A DNA stretch of 12,270 nucleotides, from NCBI GenBank assembly GCA_020354105.1, contig CP070642.1:1528674-1540943 (forward strand), in the 5' to 3' direction. The notes under the pieces are model-generated. The model made no database searches, was not told the DNA's origin, and saw nothing but the letters and a program-made list of their open reading frames with translations. The DNA is from Chloroflexota bacterium (lineage in GTDB: Bacteria; Chloroflexota; Dehalococcoidia; GIF9; UBA5629). Below, piece by piece: positions 1-7,574 of the stretch (the stretch's first letter is position 1; each line of letters begins with the position of its first letter). A program made the translations under genes and the position numbers.

Positions 1-615
1 GATATTGAGTATCTTTTTCCTATGGGTTGGGCGGAGCTGGAAGGCGTTGCCAACCGGGGCGATTTTGACCTTGTACAACATGCAAAATATAGCGGAAAAA
101 CCTTGAACTATTTTGATGAAGAGTCTGGGGAGCATTATACACCCTATGTTATTGAGCCCTCAGCAGGTGTTGACCGCTCGACACTGGCTTTCCTCGTGGA
201 TGCTTATGATGAAGAGCTGGCTGAGGGTGAAACCAGGGTGGTTCTGCATTTTCATTCAGCATTAGCTCCAGTAAAAGTGGCTATTCTGCCTTTGAGTAGA
301 AATGAGAAGCTGGTTCCACTATCGAGAGAAATATATACTGAACTTCGTCGCCATTTTATGACACAGTATGATGATGCCCAGAGTATAGGTCGGCGCTATC
401 GCCGCCAGGATGAAATAGGCACTCCTTTCTGTGTGACCATTGATTTTCAGTCGCTGGAGGACAAACAGGTTACTATTCGAGAACGCGATAGCATGGCGCA
501 GATTAGACTGCCGATAAGTGAGCTGGTTAAAACATTGCAGGCTAAGCTAAGCGGTGAACCTTTTGATGCACAACCTTTATGGGCAACCAGGGCAACTGAT
601 GCTTTAGAGCAATAA
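1..615 (+). CDS. glyS: glycyl-tRNA synthetase (dimeric class II type), C-terminal part; 5' end outside the window
   Basis: This is the 3' end of a gene whose start lies before base 1. The frame is open from base 1, so the ATG at 22 is internal. The enzyme charges tRNA-Gly with glycine in the cytoplasm, using ATP. The 204 visible residues begin in the catalytic core (EYLFPMGWAELEG, then residues near YSGKTLNYFDEE). They contain class II motif 3 as GVDRSTLAF at about residues 56-64, with the ATP-binding arginine. The anticodon-binding domain follows from about residue 82 (LAPVKVAILPLS; later DDAQSIGRRYRRQDEIGTPF) to about 180. These strings match the alpha2 GlyRS found in many bacteria, archaea and eukaryotes, not the alpha2beta2 GlyQ/GlyS enzyme. 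Published annotation may use glyS or glyQS. The stop is TAA at 613-615, and I see no terminator directly after it. Identification is firm; only the missing N-terminal half limits description. Confidence 0.95.
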   Translation, partial: DIEYLFPMGWAELEGVANRGDFDLVQHAKYSGKTLNYFDEESGEHYTPYVIEPSAGVDRSTLAFLVDAYDEELAEGETRVVLHFHSALAPVKVAILPLSRNEKLVPLSREIYTELRRHFMTQYDDAQSIGRRYRRQDEIGTPFCVTIDFQSLEDKQVTIRERDSMAQIRLPISELVKTLQAKLSGEPFDAQPLWATRATDALEQ

Positions 616-845
616 CGATTATTCATTTTGCTGCCCTCATCTGAGTGTGGAGGCTTATGCACAGCATGATACGGAAATAAATCAAACTCTTAAGGCGGCT
701 GATTATTTTAACTGTTGCCAAAGAAGTAGACGGAAAGCATGTCTTTGATTATATGGGGATAGACCGGAACTTGACCCCGGTTGAAGCATTAAGGAAATAC
801 CTGATGAACGCAAAAGGTTTTTACTTGAATATGGTGCAGGGCTGA
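614..845 (+). pseudogene. possible decayed, frameshifted small gene (unrecognised)
   Basis: The 281 bases between glyS and the kinase gene hold no intact gene, but two overlapping stretches read like protein. One runs from a GTG at 647 to a TGA at 746-748 and begins VEAYAQHDTEINQTLKAADY. The other, one frame over, is open from 681 to a TGA at 843-845 and reads ILTVAKEVDGKHVFDYMGID, then a segment including TPVEALRKYLMNAKGFYLNM. The first loses its coding look (Cys and Arg rich) just where the second gains one, near 704-712. That pattern fits one original reading frame broken by a small indel at the T-rich run there. I recognise neither part, and no good ribosome site precedes 647. An ATG at 753 could start a 30-residue peptide, also without a clear ribosome site. 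Chance remains possible because the stretches are short. Confidence 0.3.
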
Positions 846-896
846 TGTAGGAGGTAGTGCAAAGGGTAGAAGAAAGTATAGAGGTTAGAGTTTAGG

Positions 897-2993
897 ATGA
901 AAGTAAGATTCGGCTTAAGGGATAAAATACTTATCTTCTTTATGGCTATATTATTTATGTCACTGGGTCTTTTTGTGTGGTTTTCGCTGAGCAGCATATA
1001 CCAGATAAGCCATATTGTCAGAGAGAACAGCATTACCATGGGAGAAGAAGTTGAACGTCGGAGTATAACAGCATTGGAGGATTTGGGCAGGAGATTGATA
1101 CAACGGCGGGCATTGAACGTTTCCAATGAGATAGGGCTATTTATGCGATATCATCCTAATACAACTATTGCTGAGCTGAAAGATAACAAGGAATTGGCGG
1201 ATATAGCAGTGCAACGTGTTGGCCTAAGCGGATATACGATGGTTTATGATAAGACGGGCACGGTATATTTCCATAACGACCCCAATATGGTGGGTGTGAA
1301 TTTGCTTAAGGTGGGTGGTGAGCCTGTCTATTTTTCGTCCATTATAGAAAGGAGTTTTAATGGCGAAGCCTCGGGCTATTATGATTGGGAGGATGATAAG
1401 GGCGAAGTCAGGGCAAAATACGTGCATTGTATACCCGTAGAAAGGGCAGACCTTGTTGTGGCAGCAAGTACCTATATTGATGAGTACTCGGCACCTGTTG
1501 AAGATGTGTTAGAGCAGATAACTGCTGTAGTTTCGGCTACAAACCAATATATAGATGAGGAAGTGAGAGATACGCAGTTGGTGCTCAGTATTGTTTTTTT
1601 AAGTATGCTTATTTTTGCTGCTATAGGGATAATTCTATTGTCAAGGGCAATCACCCGACCGATAGTGGCGCTGACCAAGGGCGCTGAGGTCATAGCTAAG
1701 GGCGAGCTTGACTATAATATCGAGGCTAACACTGGTGATGAGATTCAGCTATTGGCTGAACAGTTCAATGATATGGCTAAAGCTTTGAAAGAGTCCTATA
1801 CTGACCTGGAACAAAAAGTTGAAGATCGCACCAAACGAGAGCGGCAGAGAGCGGAGCAACTGCGTGCCATAAATGAAGTAGGCCGCAAAATTAGCTCTAT
1901 CGTTAACCTCGATGAACTATTGCCCTATGTAGGCAACCTGCTCCGCGAGACTTTTCATTATTATAATGTCAATATCTTTCTCCTAGAACCGAGCTCTGGT
2001 AAGCTTACACTCAAAGCGTTGTGTCTCAGTGGTCAGAAGGGGGTCATACCAGTAGGTGTACCGCTGGAAGTAGACCAGGAGAGCATAGTAGGTTGGGTAG
2101 CACAGACAGGTGAACCGATACTGGCGAATGATGTAAGTGAGGATCCCAGATATCGTGCTGTTGAGGCATTAAGAGAAACCAAATCTGAGCTTGCTGTCCC
2201 TGTGAGGATTGGCGGTAATGTTCTTGGAGTTCTAGATATTGAGAGCACAGAGGTAGATGCTTTTGGCGAAGCAGATTTGTTTACTGCCCAGACATTGGCT
2301 GACCAATTGGCTGTAGCTATTGAGAATGCTCGTCTTTATGAGGAGACACGACAAATAGCAGTTATGGAAGAACGTAACCGCATGGCAAGAGAAATTCATG
2401 ATACGCTGGCTCAAGGATTTAGTGGCATTATCCTGCAACTGGAAGCAGCTGAACAGACCTTGGGTGGTGAAGACTCAGATGTGGAGCGCCATTTAAATCA
2501 AGCCCGAAGCCTGGCTCGAAAGAGTCTGGCTGAAGCGAGACGGTCGGTATGGAATCTCCGTCCTCAAGCTCTGGAACAGGTGTCTTTAGTTGAGGCGCTT
2601 AGCCAGGAGGTAGATAAATTCAGTCAGAGTGTTGAGGTAAAAGCGAGGTTCAATGTTTTTGGTGTAAGGCGAGACTTACAACCCGATCTGGAAACAGTTC
2701 TTCTTCGTATTTGCCAGGAATCTTTGACTAACGTGAGGAGGCATGCCAAGGCTACTGAAGTGGAGGTAAATCTGGCGTTTGATGAATCAGCAGTGGAACT
2801 TAGCGTTCGCGATAATGGCGTTGGCTTCAAATCGGTGGCTGCAAGCGGTGATGAGAAGAAACGGGGTGCCTTCGGGTTGATAAGCATGCGAGAACGGGCT
2901 CGTGGTTTGGGGGGTACGCTCGAAGTGCAGAGTAAGAAGGGTAAAGGAACGCTGGTTAGAGTAGTTGTTCCAACCAGCAAGGAGGTTTTGTAG
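897..2993 (+). CDS. membrane sensor histidine kinase, Cache-HAMP-GAF-HisKA_3-HATPase (NarX/DegS-like)
   Basis: This 698-residue kinase probably senses an extracytoplasmic ligand and phosphorylates the response regulator encoded next to it. A membrane helix spans about residues 11-33. A Cache-type sensor region follows at about 95-200 (SGYTMVYDKTGTVYFHNDPN), and a second helix at about 227-249. HAMP is at about 250-303 (ending in QFNDMAKAL), with a short coiled linker to about 322. A GAF domain covers about 330-480. The HisKA_3 H-box is MAREIHDTLAQGF, with the phospho-acceptor His501. The HATPase domain has its N-box around Asn612 (ESLTNVRRHAKA), DNGVGF at 639-644 and GAFGL at 657-661. All catalytic motifs look intact. 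The ATG at 897 is chosen because the first helix follows at once. Its ribosome site is weak: GAGG at 881-884 is about 12 bases away. The TAG stop shares its G with the next gene's GTG. The ligand is unknown; Cache modules often bind small organic molecules. No convincing promoter is visible upstream. Confidence 0.93.
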   Translation: MKVRFGLRDKILIFFMAILFMSLGLFVWFSLSSIYQISHIVRENSITMGEEVERRSITALEDLGRRLIQRRALNVSNEIGLFMRYHPNTTIAELKDNKELADIAVQRVGLSGYTMVYDKTGTVYFHNDPNMVGVNLLKVGGEPVYFSSIIERSFNGEASGYYDWEDDKGEVRAKYVHCIPVERADLVVAASTYIDEYSAPVEDVLEQITAVVSATNQYIDEEVRDTQLVLSIVFLSMLIFAAIGIILLSRAITRPIVALTKGAEVIAKGELDYNIEANTGDEIQLLAEQFNDMAKALKESYTDLEQKVEDRTKRERQRAEQLRAINEVGRKISSIVNLDELLPYVGNLLRETFHYYNVNIFLLEPSSGKLTLKALCLSGQKGVIPVGVPLEVDQESIVGWVAQTGEPILANDVSEDPRYRAVEALRETKSELAVPVRIGGNVLGVLDIESTEVDAFGEADLFTAQTLADQLAVAIENARLYEETRQIAVMEERNRMAREIHDTLAQGFSGIILQLEAAEQTLGGEDSDVERHLNQARSLARKSLAEARRSVWNLRPQALEQVSLVEALSQEVDKFSQSVEVKARFNVFGVRRDLQPDLETVLLRICQESLTNVRRHAKATEVEVNLAFDESAVELSVRDNGVGFKSVAASGDEKKRGAFGLISMRERARGLGGTLEVQSKKGKGTLVRVVVPTSKEVL
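2979..2985 (+). promoter_or_regulatory. ribosome binding site fixing the GTG start of the response regulator
   Basis: AAGGAGG lies inside the last codons of the kinase gene, 7 bases before the GTG at 2993. It is a full match to the anti-Shine-Dalgarno sequence at ideal spacing. It supports GTG rather than any downstream codon as the start. It also suggests the regulator is made well even though its start overlaps the kinase stop by one base, a layout typical of translational coupling. Confidence 0.85.
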
Positions 2994-3637
2994 TGGAAGC
3001 GATAAAAATTCTGATTGCTGATGACCATCCGGTGGTAAGAGAAGGGCTGTTCGCTATGTTGAGTAGGGAAGTTGACTTTGAGGTTGTTGGAGAGGCAAAA
3101 GACGGAGTCGAGGCAGTGAATAAAACCAAAGAATTGAGACCGGATGTAGTGCTTATGGACCTTAGGATGCCGGAGATGGATGGCGTCGAAGCTATACGCC
3201 AGATAAAGTCAGTGATGCCTGATGTTAAATTTATAATCCTGACAACCTATAGCGATGACGAGTACATATTTAGTGGTATCGAGGCTGGTGCGCGAGCATA
3301 TCTGCTTAAGGATGCTCCGAGAGATGATTTGTTCAAGGCAATAAGAGCTGTTTATCGGGGCGAGTCGCTTATTCAACCAGTGGTGGCATCGAAATTGCTG
3401 GACCGTTTCTCTGAGCTATCTCGTCGGACACCATCTGGTGAAGAGCTTTCCGCCCGAGAGCTTGAAATATTGTGCCTTATGGCAAAAGGTGCGGCTAATA
3501 AAGAGATTAGTGCTGAACTTAGCATTGCTCAAAGTACTGTGAAGACGCATATTACTAATATTTTTCAAAAACTGGGAGTGAATGATCGTACCGAAGCTGT
3601 GACTCAAGCTATTAAGAAAGGTATTATCCGTCTTTAG
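2993..3637 (+). CDS. NarL/FixJ-family response regulator, receiver plus LuxR-type HTH
   Basis: This 214-residue DNA-binding regulator is the expected partner of the kinase upstream. The receiver covers about residues 4-120. It has the acidic pair D10/D11 (IADDHPVVREG), phospho-acceptor D56 (VVLMDLRMP), the switch threonine T84 and K106 in YLLKD. A linker leads to a LuxR-type helix-turn-helix at about residues 150-212. Its signature runs LSARELEILCLMAKGAANKE, then ISAELSIAQSTVKTHITNIF and QKLGVNDRTEAV. This is the standard layout of regulators paired with HisKA_3 kinases. The length is normal for the family and no key residue is missing. The start is GTG with a strong ribosome site, overlapping the kinase stop by one base, so the two genes form an operon. 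A strong hairpin terminator follows 28 bases after the stop. Target genes cannot be read from the sequence. Confidence 0.95.
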   Translation: MEAIKILIADDHPVVREGLFAMLSREVDFEVVGEAKDGVEAVNKTKELRPDVVLMDLRMPEMDGVEAIRQIKSVMPDVKFIILTTYSDDEYIFSGIEAGARAYLLKDAPRDDLFKAIRAVYRGESLIQPVVASKLLDRFSELSRRTPSGEELSARELEILCLMAKGAANKEISAELSIAQSTVKTHITNIFQKLGVNDRTEAVTQAIKKGIIRL

Positions 3638-3665
3638 TCATACTAAAGTACTACTCGGTATAGGG

Positions 3666-3695
3666 AAAAAGGTTGACTCTAAAGTCAACCTTTTT
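3666..3695 (+). terminator. hairpin transcription terminator after the two-component operon
   Basis: A perfect 13-bp inverted repeat has arms AAAAAGGTTGACT (3666-3678) and AGTCAACCTTTTT (3683-3695) around a 4-base CTAA loop. The A-run on one side and T-run on the other give the rho-independent form in either direction. On the plus strand it lies 28 bases after the regulator stop, so it probably ends the kinase-regulator transcript and separates it from the lone receiver gene at 3824. Confidence 0.85.
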
Positions 3696-3811
3696 CTGTA
3701 TATGAAACCAACCGCTCTCCTGATGGTGTAACCGAGCTAAGACGGTAAACTTAAGACTAAGGTTACTGACTAAGTTGCAAATTGTGCCAGGGAGAGCCAG
3801 GACTTGATATC

Positions 3812-3816
3812 AGGAG
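3812..3816 (+). promoter_or_regulatory. ribosome binding site deciding the start of the lone receiver gene
   Basis: AGGAG lies 7 bases before the ATG at 3824. The same frame is open from an earlier ATG at 3782, but the 14 extra residues that start would add do not fit a receiver. The conserved receiver beginning (KIKLLIVDDNE) follows directly after 3824. The site therefore supports the shorter start. Confidence 0.75.
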
Positions 3817-3823
3817 AGATTTA

Positions 3824-4216
3824 ATGGGAAAGATAAAGTTGCTCATAGTTGATGATAATGAAGTAGTAAGGGAGGGGCTCAAAAGCATACTAGAGCCTCA
3901 AGCTGATATAGATGTGGTTGGGGAGGCTGTGGATGGGCTTGATGCAGTGGTACAAGCGGAAAAATTAGACCCTGATGTTATTTTGATGGATGCTCATATG
4001 CCCGGCATAGATGGCACCGAGGCAACCCGCCGCATAAAGAGAAGTTTGCCTGATGTTAAAGTCTTGTTTCTAACAGTCTATGGCGATTATGTTGGCTCAG
4101 CGCTCGATGCCGGTGCTAGTTGGTACCTGACTAAAGATTGCAGGCGCCAGGACTTGATGGAAGCCATCAGGGTTTTAGCGCGGAGCACCCGGGCTAAAGC
4201 AGAAAAGGCCGATTGA
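3824..4216 (+). CDS. stand-alone receiver-domain response regulator (no output domain)
   Basis: This 130-residue CheY-like protein is essentially only a receiver. It has the acidic pair D10/D11 (LLIVDDNEVVREG), phospho-acceptor D56 (VILMDAHMP), T84 (FLTVYG) and K104 (YLTKD), so it should be phosphorylatable. It ends with a short charged tail (about residues 119-130) and no DNA-binding domain. Its receiver closely resembles that of the NarL-type regulator 190 bases upstream, but is two residues shorter in the region between T84 and K104. That suggests a duplicated regulator that lost its helix-turn-helix, although I see no HTH debris after its stop. It may compete for phosphate from the neighbouring kinase or act through protein contacts. 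It lies beyond a strong terminator, so it probably has its own promoter, but none is clear. Confidence 0.88.
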   Translation: MGKIKLLIVDDNEVVREGLKSILEPQADIDVVGEAVDGLDAVVQAEKLDPDVILMDAHMPGIDGTEATRRIKRSLPDVKVLFLTVYGDYVGSALDAGASWYLTKDCRRQDLMEAIRVLARSTRAKAEKAD

Positions 4217-4223
4217 GAGAAAT

Positions 4224-4273
4224 CAGACAGCGGTCTTAAGCATAATCTAAAAAGTCACCTCGCTCTCTGTTTT
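4224..4273. terminator. weak imperfect hairpin between convergent genes
   Basis: CAGACAGCG (4224-4232) can pair with CGCTCTCTG (4261-4269) with one mismatch, and TTTT follows on the plus strand. The loop is long, about 28 bases, so this is a poor terminator. It sits between the convergent receiver gene and the flavoprotein gene, the only place either could end. No better terminator is visible there. Confidence 0.3.
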
Positions 4274-4293
4274 CGAAGTTACTGATATTCCGT

Positions 4294-5253
4294 CTATTTT
4301 AAGTTGTCTAATACTGCCCCATAGTCGTCAGCGATACTTCGGATGATATCACCGACGCTCCTTATTTCCTTTATCATGCCGGCTATGGAGCCACAGTAAG
4401 CCTCGCCGTTGACCATGTCGCCTTCGAACTGCCCTGTTCGGGAACGGCTACTGCCGATGAAGGCTAGAAGATCTTCAGCTGAAGCCCCGGCCGCTTCCAT
4501 CTCCAGTATTTTACTGGCTACTTCATTCTTTAATATTCTGGTTGGTCCAAGTTTCCTACCTGTGATAGCGGTGTCAGTGTCACTAGCTTTTAGTATAGCT
4601 TCTTTGAAATTTTGGTGAGCAGCACACTCGCGGGTAGCTACAAAACGTGTGCCCATTTGGACGCCATCGGCTCCCAGTGCCAGGGCGGCTACTACACCTC
4701 TGGCGTCAGCAATACCACCGGCAGCTACCACTGGAATTGTTACTGCATCTACTACCTGAGGTATCAAAGTGAAAGTAGTTAGTTCGTCCAGCCCATTGTG
4801 GCCACCTGCTTCATAGCCCTCTGCAATAACTGCGTCCACGCCTCGCCTTTCGGCGCTTTGGGCATGTCGCACTGCTGCAACCAGATGGAGGACTTTTATC
4901 CCGGCTTCTTTGAACCGGCTTGTGTATAACGCTGGGTTGCCAGCAGCCGTTACCGCTACTTTTATCTTAGCATTAATAACTGCAGTAACCAGCTCCTCGA
5001 TGTGTGGATTGTTTAATATAGGTAAATTAACTCCGAAAGGTTTGGAAGTTAAGCTTTTTGCTATTTCTATCTGTTCTTTTAGGTTTTCGACCTGGTCGTC
5101 ATTAGGACTCATTCCTGCGTTGGGACTTATTAAGCCTAGACCACCGGCATTGGAGACTGCAGCGGCTAACTCGGCATTAGCAATCCATACCATACCACCC
5201 TGAATTATGGGGTGTTCTATGCCCAGTAAGTCACAGAGCCTGGTTCTTTTCAT
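4294..5253 (-). CDS. FMN-dependent FabK / nitronate monooxygenase family protein
   Basis: This 319-residue TIM-barrel flavoprotein belongs to the family holding enoyl-ACP reductase II (FabK) and nitronate monooxygenase (2-nitropropane dioxygenase). Visible marks are the N-terminal LLGIEHPIIQGGMVW, SNAGGLGLIS at about residues 34-43, and KPFGVNLPI at about 71-79. The family motif AEGYEAGGHNG follows, with His152. The phosphate-binding barrel end has VVAAGGIAD at about 175-183 and GVQMGTRF at about 197-204. The length fits both activities. Overall resemblance to FabK proteins is strong, but FabK and nitronate monooxygenase share these motifs, so I leave the symbol blank. If FabK, it carries out the last reduction of fatty acid elongation. 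GGAGG at 5262-5266 lies 8 bases before the ATG. The gene is 70 bases downstream of the deaminase on the same strand and could be co-transcribed with it; no functional link is obvious. Confidence 0.88.
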   Translation of the reverse strand: MKRTRLCDLLGIEHPIIQGGMVWIANAELAAAVSNAGGLGLISPNAGMSPNDDQVENLKEQIEIAKSLTSKPFGVNLPILNNPHIEELVTAVINAKIKVAVTAAGNPALYTSRFKEAGIKVLHLVAAVRHAQSAERRGVDAVIAEGYEAGGHNGLDELTTFTLIPQVVDAVTIPVVAAGGIADARGVVAALALGADGVQMGTRFVATRECAAHQNFKEAILKASDTDTAITGRKLGPTRILKNEVASKILEMEAAGASAEDLLAFIGSSRSRTGQFEGDMVNGEAYCGSIAGMIKEIRSVGDIIRSIADDYGAVLDNLK

Positions 5254-5323
5254 TATTTAAACCTCCATTAATTAGACGTCAACCTGAGTTTAGTAGTGCA
5301 ATTTTGGACTTACATAGCAAATT

Positions 5324-7030
5324 TCATGGGGTGTTAATTAATTTGAATGCTAGCACGTCTACAAGCCCCATATCAGTCAACCTAAGCTCGGGGATTACAG
5401 GTAAAGCGATGAAGGAGAGGAGTGCAAATGGATCTGGTGGAACGTGCCCTAATCCAGATGCGGTTTTCTCTACTTTCTCAAATTTCTTAACAACTGCCTC
5501 CAGAGGCTCGGGTGAAAGTAGTCCGGCAACGGGTAGGGGTAAAGCTGCTAGTATTTTACCATCGACGCACACGACTAACCCACCTTGTAATTTCTCAATC
5601 TCTTTGATTGCTGTGAAGATATCATGGTCACTGGTGCCTACTGCCACTACGTTGTGAGAGTCATGGGCTATGGATGAGGCTAGAGCACCTCGTTTCAGAC
5701 CAAAGCCTTTGACCAGCCCCACACCAATGTTGCCACTTAACTTGTGTCTTTCCACAACCACCAACTTTAATATGTCTTCTTCCAAGTCAGGCATGATCAC
5801 ACCATCTTTGGCTTTCACCATCTCGACTCTTTTTTTGGTGATTATCTGACCAGGGATAATCCCGATAACCGGAAAACTTTCTCTCCTTGTGGTTAACTTT
5901 AATGCTTCTATGCCGAAAGGCTTGATACGGACGGTATCGGTTAGCTCGTTAGTCGAAGCTTTTAGTGGTGACCCAAGGTATTTGCCATTCCTAGCTACCA
6001 ATTGACCTTTATAAAAGACCATCTGTATTTCCAGATTTGTAAGGTCGGTTATGGTGATGAGATTTGCGATATAGCCGGGGGCAATACCGCCCTGGTCATA
6101 CAGCCTGAAATACTCAGCGGCGTTGATGGTTGCCAGTTGTATTGCCCGTATTGGTTCAAGCCCGCTTTGTATTGCCTTCCTGACTACAGCATCAATGTCG
6201 CCTTCGTGGAGCAAATCAGAGCAACTACGGTCATCGACAACAAACAAGCATCTGTTGTATGTCCTTTCATTAACAAGAGGTAAGAGGGCATCCAAGTTTT
6301 TCTCCGAGGAGCCCTCTCGTATCATTAAATGCATTCCCCGTCTCAGTTTTTCTCTGCCCTCTTCTAGTGTAGTTGACTCATGGTCTGAGCCAATACTGGC
6401 GGATAAGTAAGCATTCAGTCGCTTATTAATGACACCTGGGGCATGTCCATCAATAACTTTGCCTTGGGCAGCGACTATCTTTTTTAGAATCTCCTTGTCA
6501 CCGCTGATAACACCGGGGAAGTTCATCATCTCGCCGAGCCCTATAAAGTTTTTCATGCCGAGCATCTTCTTAATATCTTGGGCATTCATCTCTGCTCCGC
6601 CGGTTTCCATGTGGGTAGCAGGCACACATGATGGAGCCACGAAGAACATGTCAAGAGGTAGTTTCTGTGCCCAGTTCATGATGAACTTTATGCCATTGAA
6701 ACCAGCCACATTCGTTATTTCGTGCAGATCAGTAATCACTGTTGAAGTGCCTCTAGGGACAACGGCTTGAGCATATTGTGCTGGGTGTAGCATGGAGCTT
6801 TCTATGTGGGTGTGACCGTTGATCAATCCCGGAGCCAGATAACCGCCCTTTAGGTCGATTACCTCTTTAGCCTTGACGTAATTACCGATGCCAGCAATCC
6901 TGTCACTATAGATAGCTACGTTGCCTTCTTCTATGATGCCGACAAAGGTGTTTATTATCTTGGCGTTTTTAAGCAGTAAATCTGCTGGGCTATCTCCACG
7001 GGCAACTGAAATCAATTTAGCCAAACTCAT
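5324..7030 (-). CDS. ade: adenine deaminase
   Basis: This 568-residue amidohydrolase releases ammonia from adenine to give hypoxanthine in purine salvage. The length is usual for the bacterial Ade family. The metal-binding set of that family is visible: HTH at 73-75 in GHTHIESS, Glu167 in GLGEMMN, His196 in DGHAPG, His217 in SDHES and the catalytic aspartates 266-267 in VVDDR. After the barrel comes the family's C-terminal domain, with SSIAHDSHNVVAVG at about residues 455-470 and LRLTDMGLVDV near the end. Two small departures are seen: DLHEITN at about 101-107, where I recall DPHEIAN, and VDDR where I recall TDDR. Neither removes a ligand. The gene starts 18 bases after the hpt stop, so the two are probably one transcript. 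Hpt uses the hypoxanthine this enzyme makes, which supports the assignment. The bases before the ATG (GGGGGAA, 8 bases away) are a weak ribosome site, so coupling to hpt translation is likely. Confidence 0.95.
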   Translation of the reverse strand: MSLAKLISVARGDSPADLLLKNAKIINTFVGIIEEGNVAIYSDRIAGIGNYVKAKEVIDLKGGYLAPGLINGHTHIESSMLHPAQYAQAVVPRGTSTVITDLHEITNVAGFNGIKFIMNWAQKLPLDMFFVAPSCVPATHMETGGAEMNAQDIKKMLGMKNFIGLGEMMNFPGVISGDKEILKKIVAAQGKVIDGHAPGVINKRLNAYLSASIGSDHESTTLEEGREKLRRGMHLMIREGSSEKNLDALLPLVNERTYNRCLFVVDDRSCSDLLHEGDIDAVVRKAIQSGLEPIRAIQLATINAAEYFRLYDQGGIAPGYIANLITITDLTNLEIQMVFYKGQLVARNGKYLGSPLKASTNELTDTVRIKPFGIEALKLTTRRESFPVIGIIPGQIITKKRVEMVKAKDGVIMPDLEEDILKLVVVERHKLSGNIGVGLVKGFGLKRGALASSIAHDSHNVVAVGTSDHDIFTAIKEIEKLQGGLVVCVDGKILAALPLPVAGLLSPEPLEAVVKKFEKVEKTASGLGHVPPDPFALLSFIALPVIPELRLTDMGLVDVLAFKLINTP

Positions 7031-7048
7031 ATATTATTCCCCCGTAGA

Positions 7049-7567
7049 TTAATCTATGAAACATATATCTGGCAGGTAGCGAAACCTCTCGTTCCAATCG
7101 ATACCGTAGCCGACTATGAACTTATTGGGCACAGTGAATCCCAGGTAATCAATGGTAATCGGAACCTCATGGCGTGAGGGCTTATCGGTCAAGGCACACA
7201 CTCTTAGCGATGCTGGCCCTTTCTTTTGCAGATAATTTTTCAGGAAGGAGATTGTCAGCCCGGTATCAACTATGTCCTCGACTATTAAAATATCTTTGCC
7301 TTTTATTTTTGTCCTTAGGCCATGCATGATCTTAACCTTACCTGAGGTTTCCATGCCCGCACCATAGCTCGAAACCTTGACGAAGTCCACCTCTACAGGT
7401 AGACCGAGCTCACGAACCAGGTCAGCCATGAAGACGAAGGAACCCTTAAGAATGCCGATTAGCAGTGGCTGCTTTCCCTGGTAATCCCGTCTGATTTCAG
7501 CAGCCAACTTTGTTATAGCCTGCTTGATTTCGTCGTGAGTAATTAGAACTTTGGGCTGTTGAGACAC
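7049..7567 (-). CDS. hpt: hypoxanthine phosphoribosyltransferase
   Basis: This 172-residue type I phosphoribosyltransferase joins hypoxanthine (often also guanine) to PRPP, giving IMP or GMP and pyrophosphate. The PRPP loop is VEDIVDTG at 96-103. Other family marks are ILKGSFVFMADL at 39-50, the SSYG flexible-loop segment at 66-69, the purine-binding lysine region LTDKPSRHE at about 126-134, and KFIVGYGIDWNERFRYLPDI at 149-168. The length is typical. The start is GTG at 7567, chosen because homologues begin close to this point and no ATG lies near. No Shine-Dalgarno sequence precedes it. Instead a -10 box ends only 7 bases upstream, so the mRNA is predicted to begin at or beside the GTG. With ade 18 bases downstream it makes a complete adenine-to-IMP salvage unit. 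Confidence 0.96.
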   Translation of the reverse strand: MSQQPKVLITHDEIKQAITKLAAEIRRDYQGKQPLLIGILKGSFVFMADLVRELGLPVEVDFVKVSSYGAGMETSGKVKIMHGLRTKIKGKDILIVEDIVDTGLTISFLKNYLQKKGPASLRVCALTDKPSRHEVPITIDYLGFTVPNKFIVGYGIDWNERFRYLPDICFID

Positions 7568-7574
7568 GGCGGTG

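Noticed and set aside
447..662. Minus-strand open frame of 71 codons over the end of glyS
   Set aside because: It is a shadow of the well-conserved GlyRS anticodon-binding domain and has no ribosome site or family resemblance.
771..800. TTGACC (771-776) as a possible -35 box for the kinase operon
   Set aside because: No acceptable -10 box lies 16-18 bases downstream, and the stretch overlaps coding-like sequence.
2624..3028. Minus-strand open frame of 134 codons over the kinase HATPase domain
   Set aside because: The plus strand here carries intact ATPase motifs and the kinase-regulator junction; the antisense peptide is low-complexity Ser/Thr/Leu.
3782..3823. N-terminal extension of the lone receiver from the upstream ATG
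   Set aside because: The AGGAG site serves the ATG at 3824, and the extra 14 residues do not belong to a receiver fold.
5254..5291. Minus-strand TTGACG-N17-TAAATA just before the FabK-family gene
   Set aside because: The -10 would touch the ATG and overlap a good GGAGG ribosome site, so an RNA starting there would lose the site. Probably chance.
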